Source of the DNA: an uncultured Bacteroidales bacterium
GTDB lineage: Bacteria > Bacteroidota > Bacteroidia > Bacteroidales > UBA932
Reading direction: 5' to 3'
DNA: 10,177 bases
NCBI GenBank assembly: GCA_937899055.1
Contig: CALBPX010000013.1
Span: 1 to 10,177 of the forward strand
Made by a program: the position numbers and the translations under genes. Position 1 is the first letter of the stretch, and each line of letters opens with the position of its first letter. Shown here piece after piece: positions 1-5,978 of this stretch. The notes beneath the pieces were generated by a model. It did no database searches. It saw only the letters and a list, made by a program, of their open reading frames with translations, and was not told the DNA's origin.

Positions 1-438
1 AATTACATAGGGCGCTACATTGATGAAAAATGGCTAAATAATGAATTTGGCAGTAATTACATTATAAAGTCTGGACAATTCGATAGGGAAACAGGATTTT
101 TAGTTAGAGGTGAAGTGTCTGTGGGAAATATGACTCTTAATACAAGCCGAAGAGGAATTTGCAACTCAATCTCAATTAGCAGCTCAATTTCATCCACAAA
201 GAAGATAAAAGAGGATGCAGAAAGGTTTTTCACTTATAATAATTTCGCCATTAAGAATAGATTCATTGATGATGGAATTAATAAAGATGAAACATTTGAA
301 CTACTCTATGAAGGAGAGCGTCATATTAATGGAAAATATGTTACTATTACAGCTAAAGCTAGAGGTAGCTATAACTCTTTTGGCGAATATTTTCCATCTT
401 TCTATTATAAGTATATTATCGCTGTTGGATATGAATAA
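1..438 (+). CDS. Unknown protein, C-terminal part (5' end outside window)
   Basis: The frame is open from base 1 to the TAA at 436-438, giving 145 visible residues, so the true start lies to the left. A GTG at 115 is in frame, but open sequence before it in the same frame reads as ordinary protein, so I treat the gene as partial. I do not recognise the family. The visible part is rich in Tyr, Phe, Asn, Ser and Gly, has a serine/isoleucine stretch around visible residues 55-65, and ends in an alternating aromatic/hydrophobic pattern (FYYKYIIAVGYE) that suggests beta strands. No membrane helix is seen. The DNA is AT-rich like the next two genes and unlike the core block to the right. It sits 57 bases before a small lipoprotein gene on the same strand and may belong to the same transcript. 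No function is proposed. Confidence 0.7.
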   Translation, partial: NYIGRYIDEKWLNNEFGSNYIIKSGQFDRETGFLVRGEVSVGNMTLNTSRRGICNSISISSSISSTKKIKEDAERFFTYNNFAIKNRFIDDGINKDETFELLYEGERHINGKYVTITAKARGSYNSFGEYFPSFYYKYIIAVGYE

Positions 439-495
439 AGTCTTGTGACATAATGTTATAGCAATCTAAATCTCTTAAATTTCAATTCTTTAATT

Positions 496-978
496 ATGAA
501 AAGAATCATATTCGTAGCATTAATTGCAATTACATTAGTTTGCCCTGGATGTGGCATATTAATAGATGGTACGGGCTCGGGCAATCAACGTGCTAATTAT
601 TATTGCACATATCTAAATGGTTATTGGGGAGATTGGGAGTCGTTCCCTGATTACTATTTTAAAATACGCGGAAACCCAGATAATTTTATAGGATATAGTG
701 CATCCTCGCATCCTAGCCAATACCAATTTAAGGTTACTGTATATGGATTTGATAAGTCTGTATTAAAAAAGTTAAAAGAAAAAGATTATTCTGGTTCTAT
801 AGAAACTAATGGATTTTCAAGGTCATTTGTAACGGTTCCATATGCTCCGCCTACTGATGGTCGTAATATGAGAACATATTCTGCTAGAATTAAAGTATTT
901 TATAAAGGTCACGATCGATATGTATATAACATTTGGTTTGATAATGTTGGTTTAGGCCTTGATATAACATTTCAATAA
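496..978 (+). CDS. Small putative lipoprotein of unknown function
   Basis: This 160-residue protein starts at the ATG at 496 with a typical short export signal: MKR, then a hydrophobic run to residue 15, then CPGC. Cys19 after Pro-Gly is the likely lipidated cysteine. The lipobox is slightly irregular because position -3 is Cys rather than Leu, so lipidation is likely but not certain. The mature part is rich in Tyr, Phe, Gly and Trp (a YWGDW motif near residue 43) and ends in Phe-Gln, consistent with a small beta-rich envelope protein. I recognise no family. The gene follows the truncated gene by 57 bases and precedes the next secreted protein by 18 A-rich bases, the usual Bacteroidota arrangement inside an operon. 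The low G+C suggests accessory DNA. Confidence 0.8.
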   Translation: MKRIIFVALIAITLVCPGCGILIDGTGSGNQRANYYCTYLNGYWGDWESFPDYYFKIRGNPDNFIGYSASSHPSQYQFKVTVYGFDKSVLKKLKEKDYSGSIETNGFSRSFVTVPYAPPTDGRNMRTYSARIKVFYKGHDRYVYNIWFDNVGLGLDITFQ

Positions 979-996
979 CAACAAAACCTAAAACAA

Positions 997-1449
997 ATGA
1001 AACGCACAGTAATTCTTTTAGGGTTCCTTTTTATTTGCGGAATCCTTTCAGCCCAAATAACTTATCTGCCTTCAACGACTCCTTCGTATAATCCATCTTC
1101 GTATCGCCCGTCAACATATCGTCCATCAACTAGCGGTTATTCTAATTACAATACATCTAGACCTAGAGCAACCGTTGAATATTATAGAGCTACGGCATAT
1201 TCTATCGATTTTGACGGGAATTTATATAAACTGCCTATTAAGGTTCAAGTAGCAAATAACGGATATGGAAGTATTTCTATCTCTGTTGTTCAAAAATATG
1301 TTAACACAGGCCTAGGAGGAGAATGGAGAGAAGTTTATTATGGAGGAAATATTCAAAAATGTACTCCATTGGCATCCCAAAATCCTTTAGAAAAAGAGTT
1401 TATGTATAAAGTATATTTCTACAATAATACATGGTACTTTGACCTCTAA
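997..1449 (+). CDS. Small secreted protein with a YxPSx repeat
   Basis: This 150-residue protein has a clear Sec signal peptide: MKRT, a hydrophobic core at residues 5-17, and probable cleavage after Ala19 (LSA before Gln20). After cleavage comes a low-complexity Tyr/Pro/Ser/Thr stretch (about residues 23-56) that includes three back-to-back YxPSx pentapeptides at 31-45. A probably folded, beta-rich part (57-150) follows, ending in WYFDL. I do not recognise the family. The Pro/Tyr linker resembles a flexible spacer between membrane or cell-wall contact and a folded head, but that is inference. It sits 18 bases after the lipoprotein gene, and its TAA stop at 1447-1449 overlaps the strong ribosome-binding site of the next gene, so these genes are probably co-transcribed and translationally linked. 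Confidence 0.82.
   Translation: MKRTVILLGFLFICGILSAQITYLPSTTPSYNPSSYRPSTYRPSTSGYSNYNTSRPRATVEYYRATAYSIDFDGNLYKLPIKVQVANNGYGSISISVVQKYVNTGLGGEWREVYYGGNIQKCTPLASQNPLEKEFMYKVYFYNNTWYFDL
1087..1131 (+). repeat. Three tandem 15-bp units encoding YxPSx
   Basis: Three consecutive 15-base units encode YNPSS, YRPST and YRPST (residues 31-45 of the secreted protein). The third-codon positions differ between units, so the peptide is kept while the DNA has drifted. This argues for an old, selected repeat rather than a recent slippage product. Confidence 0.75.
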
Positions 1450-1455
1450 GGAGGT
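1448..1455 (+). promoter_or_regulatory. Strong Shine-Dalgarno site for the Mfd-domain protein
   Basis: AAGGAGGT begins inside the TAA stop of the upstream gene and lies about 13-14 bases before the ATG at 1469. It is a full anti-SD match in a window where the other starts have A-rich or featureless leaders. It decides the start in favour of ATG 1469 over an in-frame TTG at 1439, because the TTG lies upstream of the site. Confidence 0.65.
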
Positions 1456-1468
1456 AATAAGATTTTTT

Positions 1469-2266
1469 ATGGATGAACTATTTAAAATCATAATTGGAGT
1501 TTTTGCCGCAGTAATCCTTTACGGGGTGTTCTGGGAAGGATTAAAAAAAGAGAAGAAAAAGAATCCTGAATATGAACCAGAAGATCCCAGAGCACCTAAT
1601 CCTACTGGAGAGGAGTTTGACAGGAAGATAGAAGAAGTTTATGGCGAAGATACTCTTGATAATCTGTTCTGGCGCACCTGGAGATACTTTGACAGTCATA
1701 ATTCTGACAAAACAGTTTCACTTGGTGTCAGGGATTATCAGTTCGATTTGATATGCCTGCGTGATGGTATTATACCTGAAATGTATTTGGAAAAGAGAAC
1801 TTTTATAGAAACTCTTGCAGAATCTGGATTTGAGAGAGTGGATTATGTCTCAAAACCAATGCAATTTGCTGTTAGAGGCGATATTGTTGATGTTTTTGCC
1901 AAAGAGGGAGATATGCCTTACAGTATAGTGTTTGTAGATATTCTAGAAGGATCCATGGTGCGGTCTATTGAACAGTTTGACATCAAAAACCAAAGGCCTG
2001 CTTGTGATTTAACCAGAGCTAATTTGCCAATCGGTAAGGCGATACTTGTCACTTATTGGAATGTGGCTGGAGAAGATAAACATCTTGAATTGCTGGCCTT
2101 GTCCGAATTAGCCAGTGATACGTCCTATGACAGTAAATACTCTTTTATAGGCAAAAATGCCCAGAAAGAGTGCCAGGAGTACATAATGAACGTATTTGGG
2201 ATCAAGGGCGAGGAGAAAGCGTATTACACAATACCAGTAACAGATTCAGAAAGGGAGAGCTTCTGA
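1469..2266 (+). CDS. Membrane-anchored protein with an Mfd/UvrB-type UvrA-binding-like domain
   Basis: This is a 265-residue protein. Residues 5-23 form a single hydrophobic helix, followed by a Lys-rich stretch (KKEKKK, 26-31); by the positive-inside rule the rest faces the cytoplasm. An acidic/proline linker (32-60) follows. Residues about 112-177 match the pattern of the domain shared by Mfd domain 2 and UvrB domain 2 (UvrB_inter). They show Gly120-Phe-Glu-Arg-Val-Asp-Tyr-Val127, Pro130, Gln132-Phe-Ala-Val-Arg-Gly137, Asp138-Ile-Val-Asp-Val-Phe143, Pro150-Tyr151, Ser166-Ile167, Phe170-Asp171 and Gln175. In Mfd and UvrB this module contacts UvrA. No Walker motifs or helicase domains are present, so the protein is not a motor. 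Departures from the usual pattern are Ser152 (usually Arg after Pro-Tyr) and Glu168 (usually Arg before the FD). Residues 178-265 are unrecognised. A role in binding UvrA or mimicking Mfd is inference. The start is set by the strong ribosome-binding site at 1448-1455. Confidence 0.8.
   Translation: MDELFKIIIGVFAAVILYGVFWEGLKKEKKKNPEYEPEDPRAPNPTGEEFDRKIEEVYGEDTLDNLFWRTWRYFDSHNSDKTVSLGVRDYQFDLICLRDGIIPEMYLEKRTFIETLAESGFERVDYVSKPMQFAVRGDIVDVFAKEGDMPYSIVFVDILEGSMVRSIEQFDIKNQRPACDLTRANLPIGKAILVTYWNVAGEDKHLELLALSELASDTSYDSKYSFIGKNAQKECQEYIMNVFGIKGEEKAYYTIPVTDSERESF
1802..1999 (+). other. Region encoding the Mfd domain 2/UvrB_inter-like module
   Basis: This stretch encodes residues 112-177 of the membrane-anchored protein. 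The core signature reads GFERVDYV, then P-x-QFAVRG, then DIVDVF, a short loop with PY, an I-x-F strand, and SI-x-x-FD-x-x-x-Q. The order and spacing are those of the Mfd module (general pattern: G-[YF]-x-R-V-x-x-V, P-G-Q-F-x-V-R-G, [DG]-I-[IV]-D-[IV]-F, P-[YV]-R-I-x-F-F, S-I-R-x-F-D, T-Q). The match is from memory of the family, not from an alignment. Confidence 0.72.
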
Positions 2267-2287
2267 TTATCTTATGATATTTAATAG

Positions 2288-2295
2288 TATCTTTG
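2288..2295 (+). promoter_or_regulatory. Possible -7 promoter box close to the DUF3298 lipoprotein start
   Basis: TATCTTTG is an exact match to the Bacteroidota -7 consensus TAnnTTTG, only six bases before the ATG at 2302. No convincing TTG/TTTG -33 element lies 19-21 bases upstream. If active it would give a leaderless or nearly leaderless message; chance occurrence is quite possible in AT-rich DNA. Confidence 0.25.
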
Positions 2296-2301
2296 AGACT
2301 A

Positions 2302-3318
2302 ATGAAGCATATATTGTACATAACAACTATAATCTTGTCTCTGGCATATACGTCTTGTAGGAGTAGGGAGGCAAATCACGCTGTTAAGCAAGTTATAGAT
2401 TCGATTGAGATTTGTTCAAATAGTCTTATTGATAGTGCTGAACGAATAATAAACATAGCTCCAGCTCCTCTTGTTAAACGCACTACAATTAGTTTTGCAT
2501 CGACCAATTCAAAGTATGCCACTTTTGGCGAGATAGGTTATGACGTGAATAGTTTCAAGGAAGATTCGTTGAACTTTCCTCCTATAAGAGGACTAGTACA
2601 TAGAAGTTGTTATGCGTATTGCCACAAGGATGGCTGTTATCATGATTATTCAGTTTTAGCCCTAAGGTGTCCTCAAAATGAAGTTCTGCTTGAATGGCTT
2701 TCAAATCAGGTACGCCAGTATGTCATCGGATTGACGATAAATGATGATACACACCTCCCAGCTAAGAAGTTTAGTTCTGCAAAAGAGATTTGTATTTATT
2801 ATATGGACGGGCTTGATAAAATGATGAAATCCAAAGAATGTGAAGAGGATTCAGAAGCTATGCAGCTGAATTATGAGGATGGATTGCTTTTGGCAGATTG
2901 CTGGGAGAATGATAATTTGTGTACTTTCTATGAAATTAGATGGTGTAATCAGAATAATCTAGGGCATGAAGCATATAGGACGGTTGATGCTAATACTGGA
3001 AAAGAACTAAATTTATTCGATTTTGTTGACTCGGCCAAACTTGAAGACTTCCTTCCTATGATGATGAAAAGACTAGTGAATGAAAATGGAGAGTACTATA
3101 TTGAAAAATACAACATTAATGAAATAGAATGCTCTTCAAAAAAAGCAGAGGTCTTCCTTAAGAAATCTAGCGGAAGTGCTCTAATTGAGGAAGGTTTGAT
3201 AGTCTATTATTATCCATATAATCTTGGCTCAGGAGGTGATGGAGAATTTGAGGCCATTATTCCTTATAAAGAACTTGAAGGTATTCTCAATGAATCTGTT
3301 TTGAAGAAGCTGGATTAG
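2302..3318 (+). CDS. Putative lipoprotein with C-terminal RsiV/DUF3298-like domain
   Basis: This is a 338-residue protein if started at ATG 2302; a TTG nine bases earlier is in frame but less likely. The first 18 residues form an export signal ending in YTSC, with Cys19 the probable lipidated residue. The middle part (about 60-215) holds a cysteine/histidine cluster: Cys103, Cys107, His109, Cys112, His114 and Cys123. Residues about 224-331 look like the DUF3298/RsiV fold: NTGKELNLFDF at 231-241, GLIVYYYPYNLG starting near 298, and IPYKELEGIL at 320-329. These match the family pattern of a 'T-G-K-x-L-x-L-x-D-x-F' turn, a 'G-L-x-F-x-Y-x-P-Y' strand and a closing 'I-P-Y'. The family occurs in exported proteins and in the lysozyme-binding anti-sigma factor RsiV; ligand binding here is inference. 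The gene lies 35 bases after the Mfd-domain gene, on the same strand. Confidence 0.8.
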   Translation: MKHILYITTIILSLAYTSCRSREANHAVKQVIDSIEICSNSLIDSAERIINIAPAPLVKRTTISFASTNSKYATFGEIGYDVNSFKEDSLNFPPIRGLVHRSCYAYCHKDGCYHDYSVLALRCPQNEVLLEWLSNQVRQYVIGLTINDDTHLPAKKFSSAKEICIYYMDGLDKMMKSKECEEDSEAMQLNYEDGLLLADCWENDNLCTFYEIRWCNQNNLGHEAYRTVDANTGKELNLFDFVDSAKLEDFLPMMMKRLVNENGEYYIEKYNINEIECSSKKAEVFLKKSSGSALIEEGLIVYYYPYNLGSGGDGEFEAIIPYKELEGILNESVLKKLD

Positions 3319-3403
3319 TAACTTCAATTCTGGGATAGCTAATGCCTATTTGTTGTTAACACAATCCATACCTATTCCTTTATAATACTTCGCTGAGATT
3401 TAC

Positions 3404-3411
3404 TAAATTTG
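3404..3411 (+). promoter_or_regulatory. Candidate -7 promoter box reading toward the tRNA and permease
   Basis: TAAATTTG exactly matches TAnnTTTG. The -33 position has only a weak TTTA-like element at about 3379-3382. A transcript from here would start near 3416 and run antisense through the tRNA-Gly gene before reaching the permease start at 3645, so it could give that gene a long leader. No gene begins directly after it. Confidence 0.3.
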
Positions 3412-3429
3412 CATATAGATGAGTTTTTT

Positions 3430-3459
3430 ACTGGTTTGAGTTAAACCACCAGTTAAACC
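3430..3459. repeat. Short direct repeat overlapping a hairpin
   Basis: AGTTAAACC occurs at 3439-3447 and again at 3451-3459, separated by ACC. The first copy also pairs with upstream sequence: GGTTT at 3433-3437 against AAACC at 3443-3447, with a five-base loop. Alternatively ACTGGT at 3430-3435 pairs with ACCAGT at 3448-3453. The structure lies in the 213-base gap between the last accessory gene and the tRNA. It could be an operator, a recombination site arm or chance. Confidence 0.5.
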
Positions 3460-3485
3460 GATATATTGCTGGAGATAGTTAAGAT

Positions 3486-3525
3486 AGACGAAAAATAAAA
3501 AGAACTGACAAATTATCAGTTCTTT
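3486..3525 (-). terminator. Rho-independent terminator of tRNA-Gly
   Basis: On the minus strand, AAAGAACTGA (3525-3516) pairs perfectly over ten bases with TCAGTTCTTT (3508-3499) around a seven-base loop. It is followed by a T-rich tail (TTTTATTTTT across 3500-3491). It begins seven bases after the tRNA CCA end, so it ends the tRNA transcript. The plus strand has no matching T-run, so it is one-directional. Confidence 0.85.
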
Positions 3526-3531
3526 GTGAAG

Positions 3532-3607
3532 TGGAGCGGAAAACGGGATTCGAACCCGCGGCCCTCAGCTTGGGAAGCTGATGCTCTGCCAACTGAGCTA
3601 TTTCCGC
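3532..3607 (-). tRNA. tRNA-Gly (anticodon CCC)
   Basis: Reading the minus strand from 3607, a complete 76-base cloverleaf is present. It has acceptor GCGGAAA/TTTCCGC, a D stem GCTC/GAGC, anticodon stem TCAGC/GCTGA with loop TTCCCAA (anticodon CCC, plus-strand 3572-3574), a five-base variable loop, and T stem GCGGG/CCCGT with loop TTCGAAT (one G-U pair). The discriminator is U73 and CCA is encoded (3534-3532). U73 with C35 and C36 agrees with glycine identity. The CCC anticodon reads GGG codons. A terminator follows at once. The gene is divergent from the permease, whose start is 37 bases from the tRNA 5' end, and its 3' end faces the AT-rich accessory genes. Confidence 0.96.
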
Positions 3608-3616
3608 GTTGGAGTG

Positions 3617-3624
3617 CAAAATTA
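3617..3624 (-). promoter_or_regulatory. Candidate -7 promoter box of tRNA-Gly
   Basis: On the minus strand 3624-3617 reads TAATTTTG, an exact match to TAnnTTTG, ten bases before the mature tRNA 5' end. No clear -33 TTG is seen upstream. Position and match fit the tRNA promoter. Its upstream part overlaps the first codons of the divergent permease gene. Confidence 0.55.
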
Positions 3625-3644
3625 ATAAATTATTTTGAATTGTG

Positions 3645-4886
3645 ATGAGACTGAGCTGGTTTGTTGCTAGTAGAATCGGAAGTGGAAAGAAAGGAAGGCT
3701 TGCCTCTTTGGGCAATGTTATAGCCGTGCTGTCTGTAGCAATAAGCATCATTGTAATTATCATCGCGATATCGGTGTCCAGAGGGTTCCGCAAGGAGATT
3801 CTTGAGAAGATGGCGGCCTTTAACGGAGATATTTCTATATCCGTAATGCCGCCAACCGGCGGGGCTGATTTTAACACCGAGGAATATTCTCTGCCGCGCC
3901 TTAAGTCGGAGTCAGACATCCGTTCCCTGCCTTATGTGACATCCTTCCAGATGCTCAGCTACCGCCCTGCAATGATTAAGACTCAGGACAACATTCAAGG
4001 GGTTGTGATGAAGGGGGTGGACTCTTCTTTCAACTGGCGATTCTACGAATCTACTCTTGAAGAAGGCAGCCTGCCTGGAGAGTCTGATGAGGATTTTGCA
4101 TTGATTTCCAGACGTATGGCGGACATGCTCGGCTTTAAGGTCTCAGACAGGGCCACATTCTATTTTGTGGGCAGTCAGGTTCAGGTGCGGCGTCTGAGGA
4201 TATGTGGCATATATTCTGCCCAACTTGAGAATCTGGACAAACTCTACGTGATTTGCCCAAAGAAAGTCATCAACACCCTCAACGGCTGGGAAGAAGACCG
4301 TTCCAGTGTCTGCCAGATAACTTTTACCGACCACTCGGAAGGCTCATACTGGAAGCGCAAACAGGAAATCACCAATCTGGTTCTGAACAAGTTGGACGAT
4401 GTTCAATATTTAAGGATATCGGGCTGCTATGAAGATATGGCAAACCTTGTGGACTGGCTGAGGCTGCTGGATATGAATGTGCTTATCATCCTGATTCTGA
4501 TGATAGCGGTTTCTGCCTTCAACATGGTTTCATGTGTGCTTATCATACTGTTTGAAAACATATCTGCCATAGGAGTGCTCAAAGCCCTGGGTATGAAGAA
4601 TTCCGGGGTCAAGAAAGTATTTCTGGCAAAGAGTTTTTCAATAGTTGCCACGGGGCTGGCCATAGGGAACATCATAGCAATCATCCTGCTTTTGGCACAG
4701 AAGTATTTCCACATCATGAGTCTCAATCCGGACAATTATTTTCTGGACCATGTGCCTGTGGATATATCTTGGTGGAGCATAGCGGCTGCCGATTTGATAT
4801 CTTTTATCGCGATAATGGCAATTCTTCTGATACCCAGCCACTTCATCAGCCGGATAGAACCGGCTCAGACTATCAAGGCAAAATAA
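3645..4886 (+). CDS. LolC/LolE/FtsX-type ABC transporter permease
   Basis: This is a 413-residue integral inner-membrane protein. The stop codon at 3636-3638 limits the start to GTG 3642 or ATG 3645; I prefer the ATG, giving MRLSWFVASR. The layout is that of the MacB/LolC/LolE family: a first membrane helix (about 24-46), a large periplasmic domain (about 47-270), then three helices at about 278-303, 331-352 and 377-397. The stretch at 304-327 (ENISAIGVLKALGM and following) matches the family's conserved cytoplasmic loop after the second helix, and the protein ends with EPAQTIKAK, like the family's usual E-P-x-x-x-[IL] tail. Such permeases work with a LolD/MacB-type ATPase, for example in moving lipoproteins out of the inner membrane. 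No ATPase gene is in this window, so the substrate is not known from context. The gene converges with the transglycosylase gene, leaving six bases between stops. Confidence 0.88.
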   Translation: MRLSWFVASRIGSGKKGRLASLGNVIAVLSVAISIIVIIIAISVSRGFRKEILEKMAAFNGDISISVMPPTGGADFNTEEYSLPRLKSESDIRSLPYVTSFQMLSYRPAMIKTQDNIQGVVMKGVDSSFNWRFYESTLEEGSLPGESDEDFALISRRMADMLGFKVSDRATFYFVGSQVQVRRLRICGIYSAQLENLDKLYVICPKKVINTLNGWEEDRSSVCQITFTDHSEGSYWKRKQEITNLVLNKLDDVQYLRISGCYEDMANLVDWLRLLDMNVLIILILMIAVSAFNMVSCVLIILFENISAIGVLKALGMKNSGVKKVFLAKSFSIVATGLAIGNIIAIILLLAQKYFHIMSLNPDNYFLDHVPVDISWWSIAAADLISFIAIMAILLIPSHFISRIEPAQTIKAK

Positions 4887-4897
4887 GAGGTCTTATT
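4882..4897. other. Palindrome spanning two convergent stop codons
   Basis: AATAAGAGGTCTTATT is an inverted repeat (AATAAG/CTTATT, four-base centre). The left arm contains the permease TAA stop (4884-4886) and the right arm contains the complement of the transglycosylase stop (4893-4895). The stem is AT-rich and no strong T-run follows on either strand, so it would be a weak two-way terminator at best. Confidence 0.6.
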
Positions 4898-5978
4898 CTT
4901 CAACGGTTTTCCTGTAGATTTCGTACTGGCCCATAACACGGTCTGGGTAGTTCATTGTCTGGGCACCGCCCCTGAACGGGCTGACCTTTACGCCGTTATT
5001 GTCGTAACCATCTGCCATCAGCGGAATTACAGATGCTACATCCTTCCAGTCGGAAGGTTTTTTGCCTTCTGCCTGAGCTACCTTCCGGCATTGCTGAATG
5101 CGGCCTTCACCGGCATTGTATGAGGCAAGGGTAAAGAGTATGGCATTTTCGTCATCCATTCCTGAAGCCTGATATTTCCTGTAAAGTTTGCCCAGAATCT
5201 TGCATCCGGCGGCAATGTTCTGCTCCGGATCGTAGATGTTTTCTACTCCCATGGAATTGGCTACAGACTGTAAAACCTGCATCAGGCCTACAGCCCCCAT
5301 GCTGGAAACAATGCCCATGTTAAAGCCAGATTCCTTGTACATCAGGGCACTTACCAGCCTCCAGTCCCAGCCTATGTCTGCGGCATGTTTCTTAACCATA
5401 TCGTCAAACGGCGAAATTGAATAACGGGTCATAGGCAAGGCAAAAGTCTGGCTGTTTTCCTTCTTGTGCAGCCGGGCATAGAGCCGCCTGTATTCTGCGC
5501 TGGGCCTGATGTGGGCAATCCAGAAGTTGATATTGTCTATGACTGCATCGTCGTCGTACCTCATAGCGCAGACATAGTCTTTTTCTATGGGGTCAGACAT
5601 TGCCAGATAGTCTTTGAACGCATCCGGAACAGAATCGGTGACACGGTTGAATATTATCACATCTGTCAGCCTGTCGGTCAGGTCTTCCCAGTTTCTGACA
5701 GAAGACTTTTCTACAGAAACTTCCACCAGGCAGTGATTGTTCTGGCAGAACTGACGGATGAGGTCGGTGGCAAACTTGAGGGCCGGGCTGCCGGGATTCA
5801 GTTTGTTGTCTATCAGGATAGTGCAGTACAGAGTATCGCCCGTCAGCACATCCCTTGGCTGCTGAACCTGAAAGCGTTCGGCAGGATGCAGGAAAGTCAG
5901 GAAGACATAGGTCAGAAGCAGTGCCATTGCAACAATGGTACATATTCTCACGGTTTTTGTCTTCCAGAAGCCTTTCAT
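4893..5978 (-). CDS. MltF-like membrane-bound lytic transglycosylase
   Basis: This is a 361-residue protein with an N-terminal membrane anchor or signal (about 10-30), then a region at 48-175 resembling a reduced periplasmic solute-binding (SBP_bac_3) domain, then a C-terminal lytic transglycosylase (SLT) domain (about 188-355). The SLT motifs are intact: ALMYKESGF with catalytic Glu216, GAVGLMQV at 228-235, ASYNAGEGR at 285-293 and a Tyr-rich end. The two-domain order is that of MltF, which cleaves the MurNAc-GlcNAc bond in peptidoglycan to give 1,6-anhydro ends at the envelope. MltF of proteobacteria is longer because its binding domain is larger; this shorter version is common in Bacteroidota as far as I recall. 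Its ATG follows the porin stop directly (TAAATG), so it is probably the last, translationally coupled gene of the pncB-porin run. Confidence 0.9.
   Translation of the reverse strand: MKGFWKTKTVRICTIVAMALLLTYVFLTFLHPAERFQVQQPRDVLTGDTLYCTILIDNKLNPGSPALKFATDLIRQFCQNNHCLVEVSVEKSSVRNWEDLTDRLTDVIIFNRVTDSVPDAFKDYLAMSDPIEKDYVCAMRYDDDAVIDNINFWIAHIRPSAEYRRLYARLHKKENSQTFALPMTRYSISPFDDMVKKHAADIGWDWRLVSALMYKESGFNMGIVSSMGAVGLMQVLQSVANSMGVENIYDPEQNIAAGCKILGKLYRKYQASGMDDENAILFTLASYNAGEGRIQQCRKVAQAEGKKPSDWKDVASVIPLMADGYDNNGVKVSPFRGGAQTMNYPDRVMGQYEIYRKTVEE

Noticed and set aside
115..438. GTG at 115 as the start of the first gene
   Set aside because: The same frame stays open to base 1 with protein-like sequence, so the gene more likely begins outside the window.
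1439..1468. TTG at 1439 as start of the Mfd-domain protein
   Set aside because: It lies upstream of the strong Shine-Dalgarno site and inside the previous gene, while ATG 1469 follows the site and starts directly before the membrane helix.
3479..3919. Minus-strand open frame of 146 codons crossing the tRNA
   Set aside because: It runs through the complete tRNA-Gly and its terminator and opposite the permease; it is not a plausible gene.
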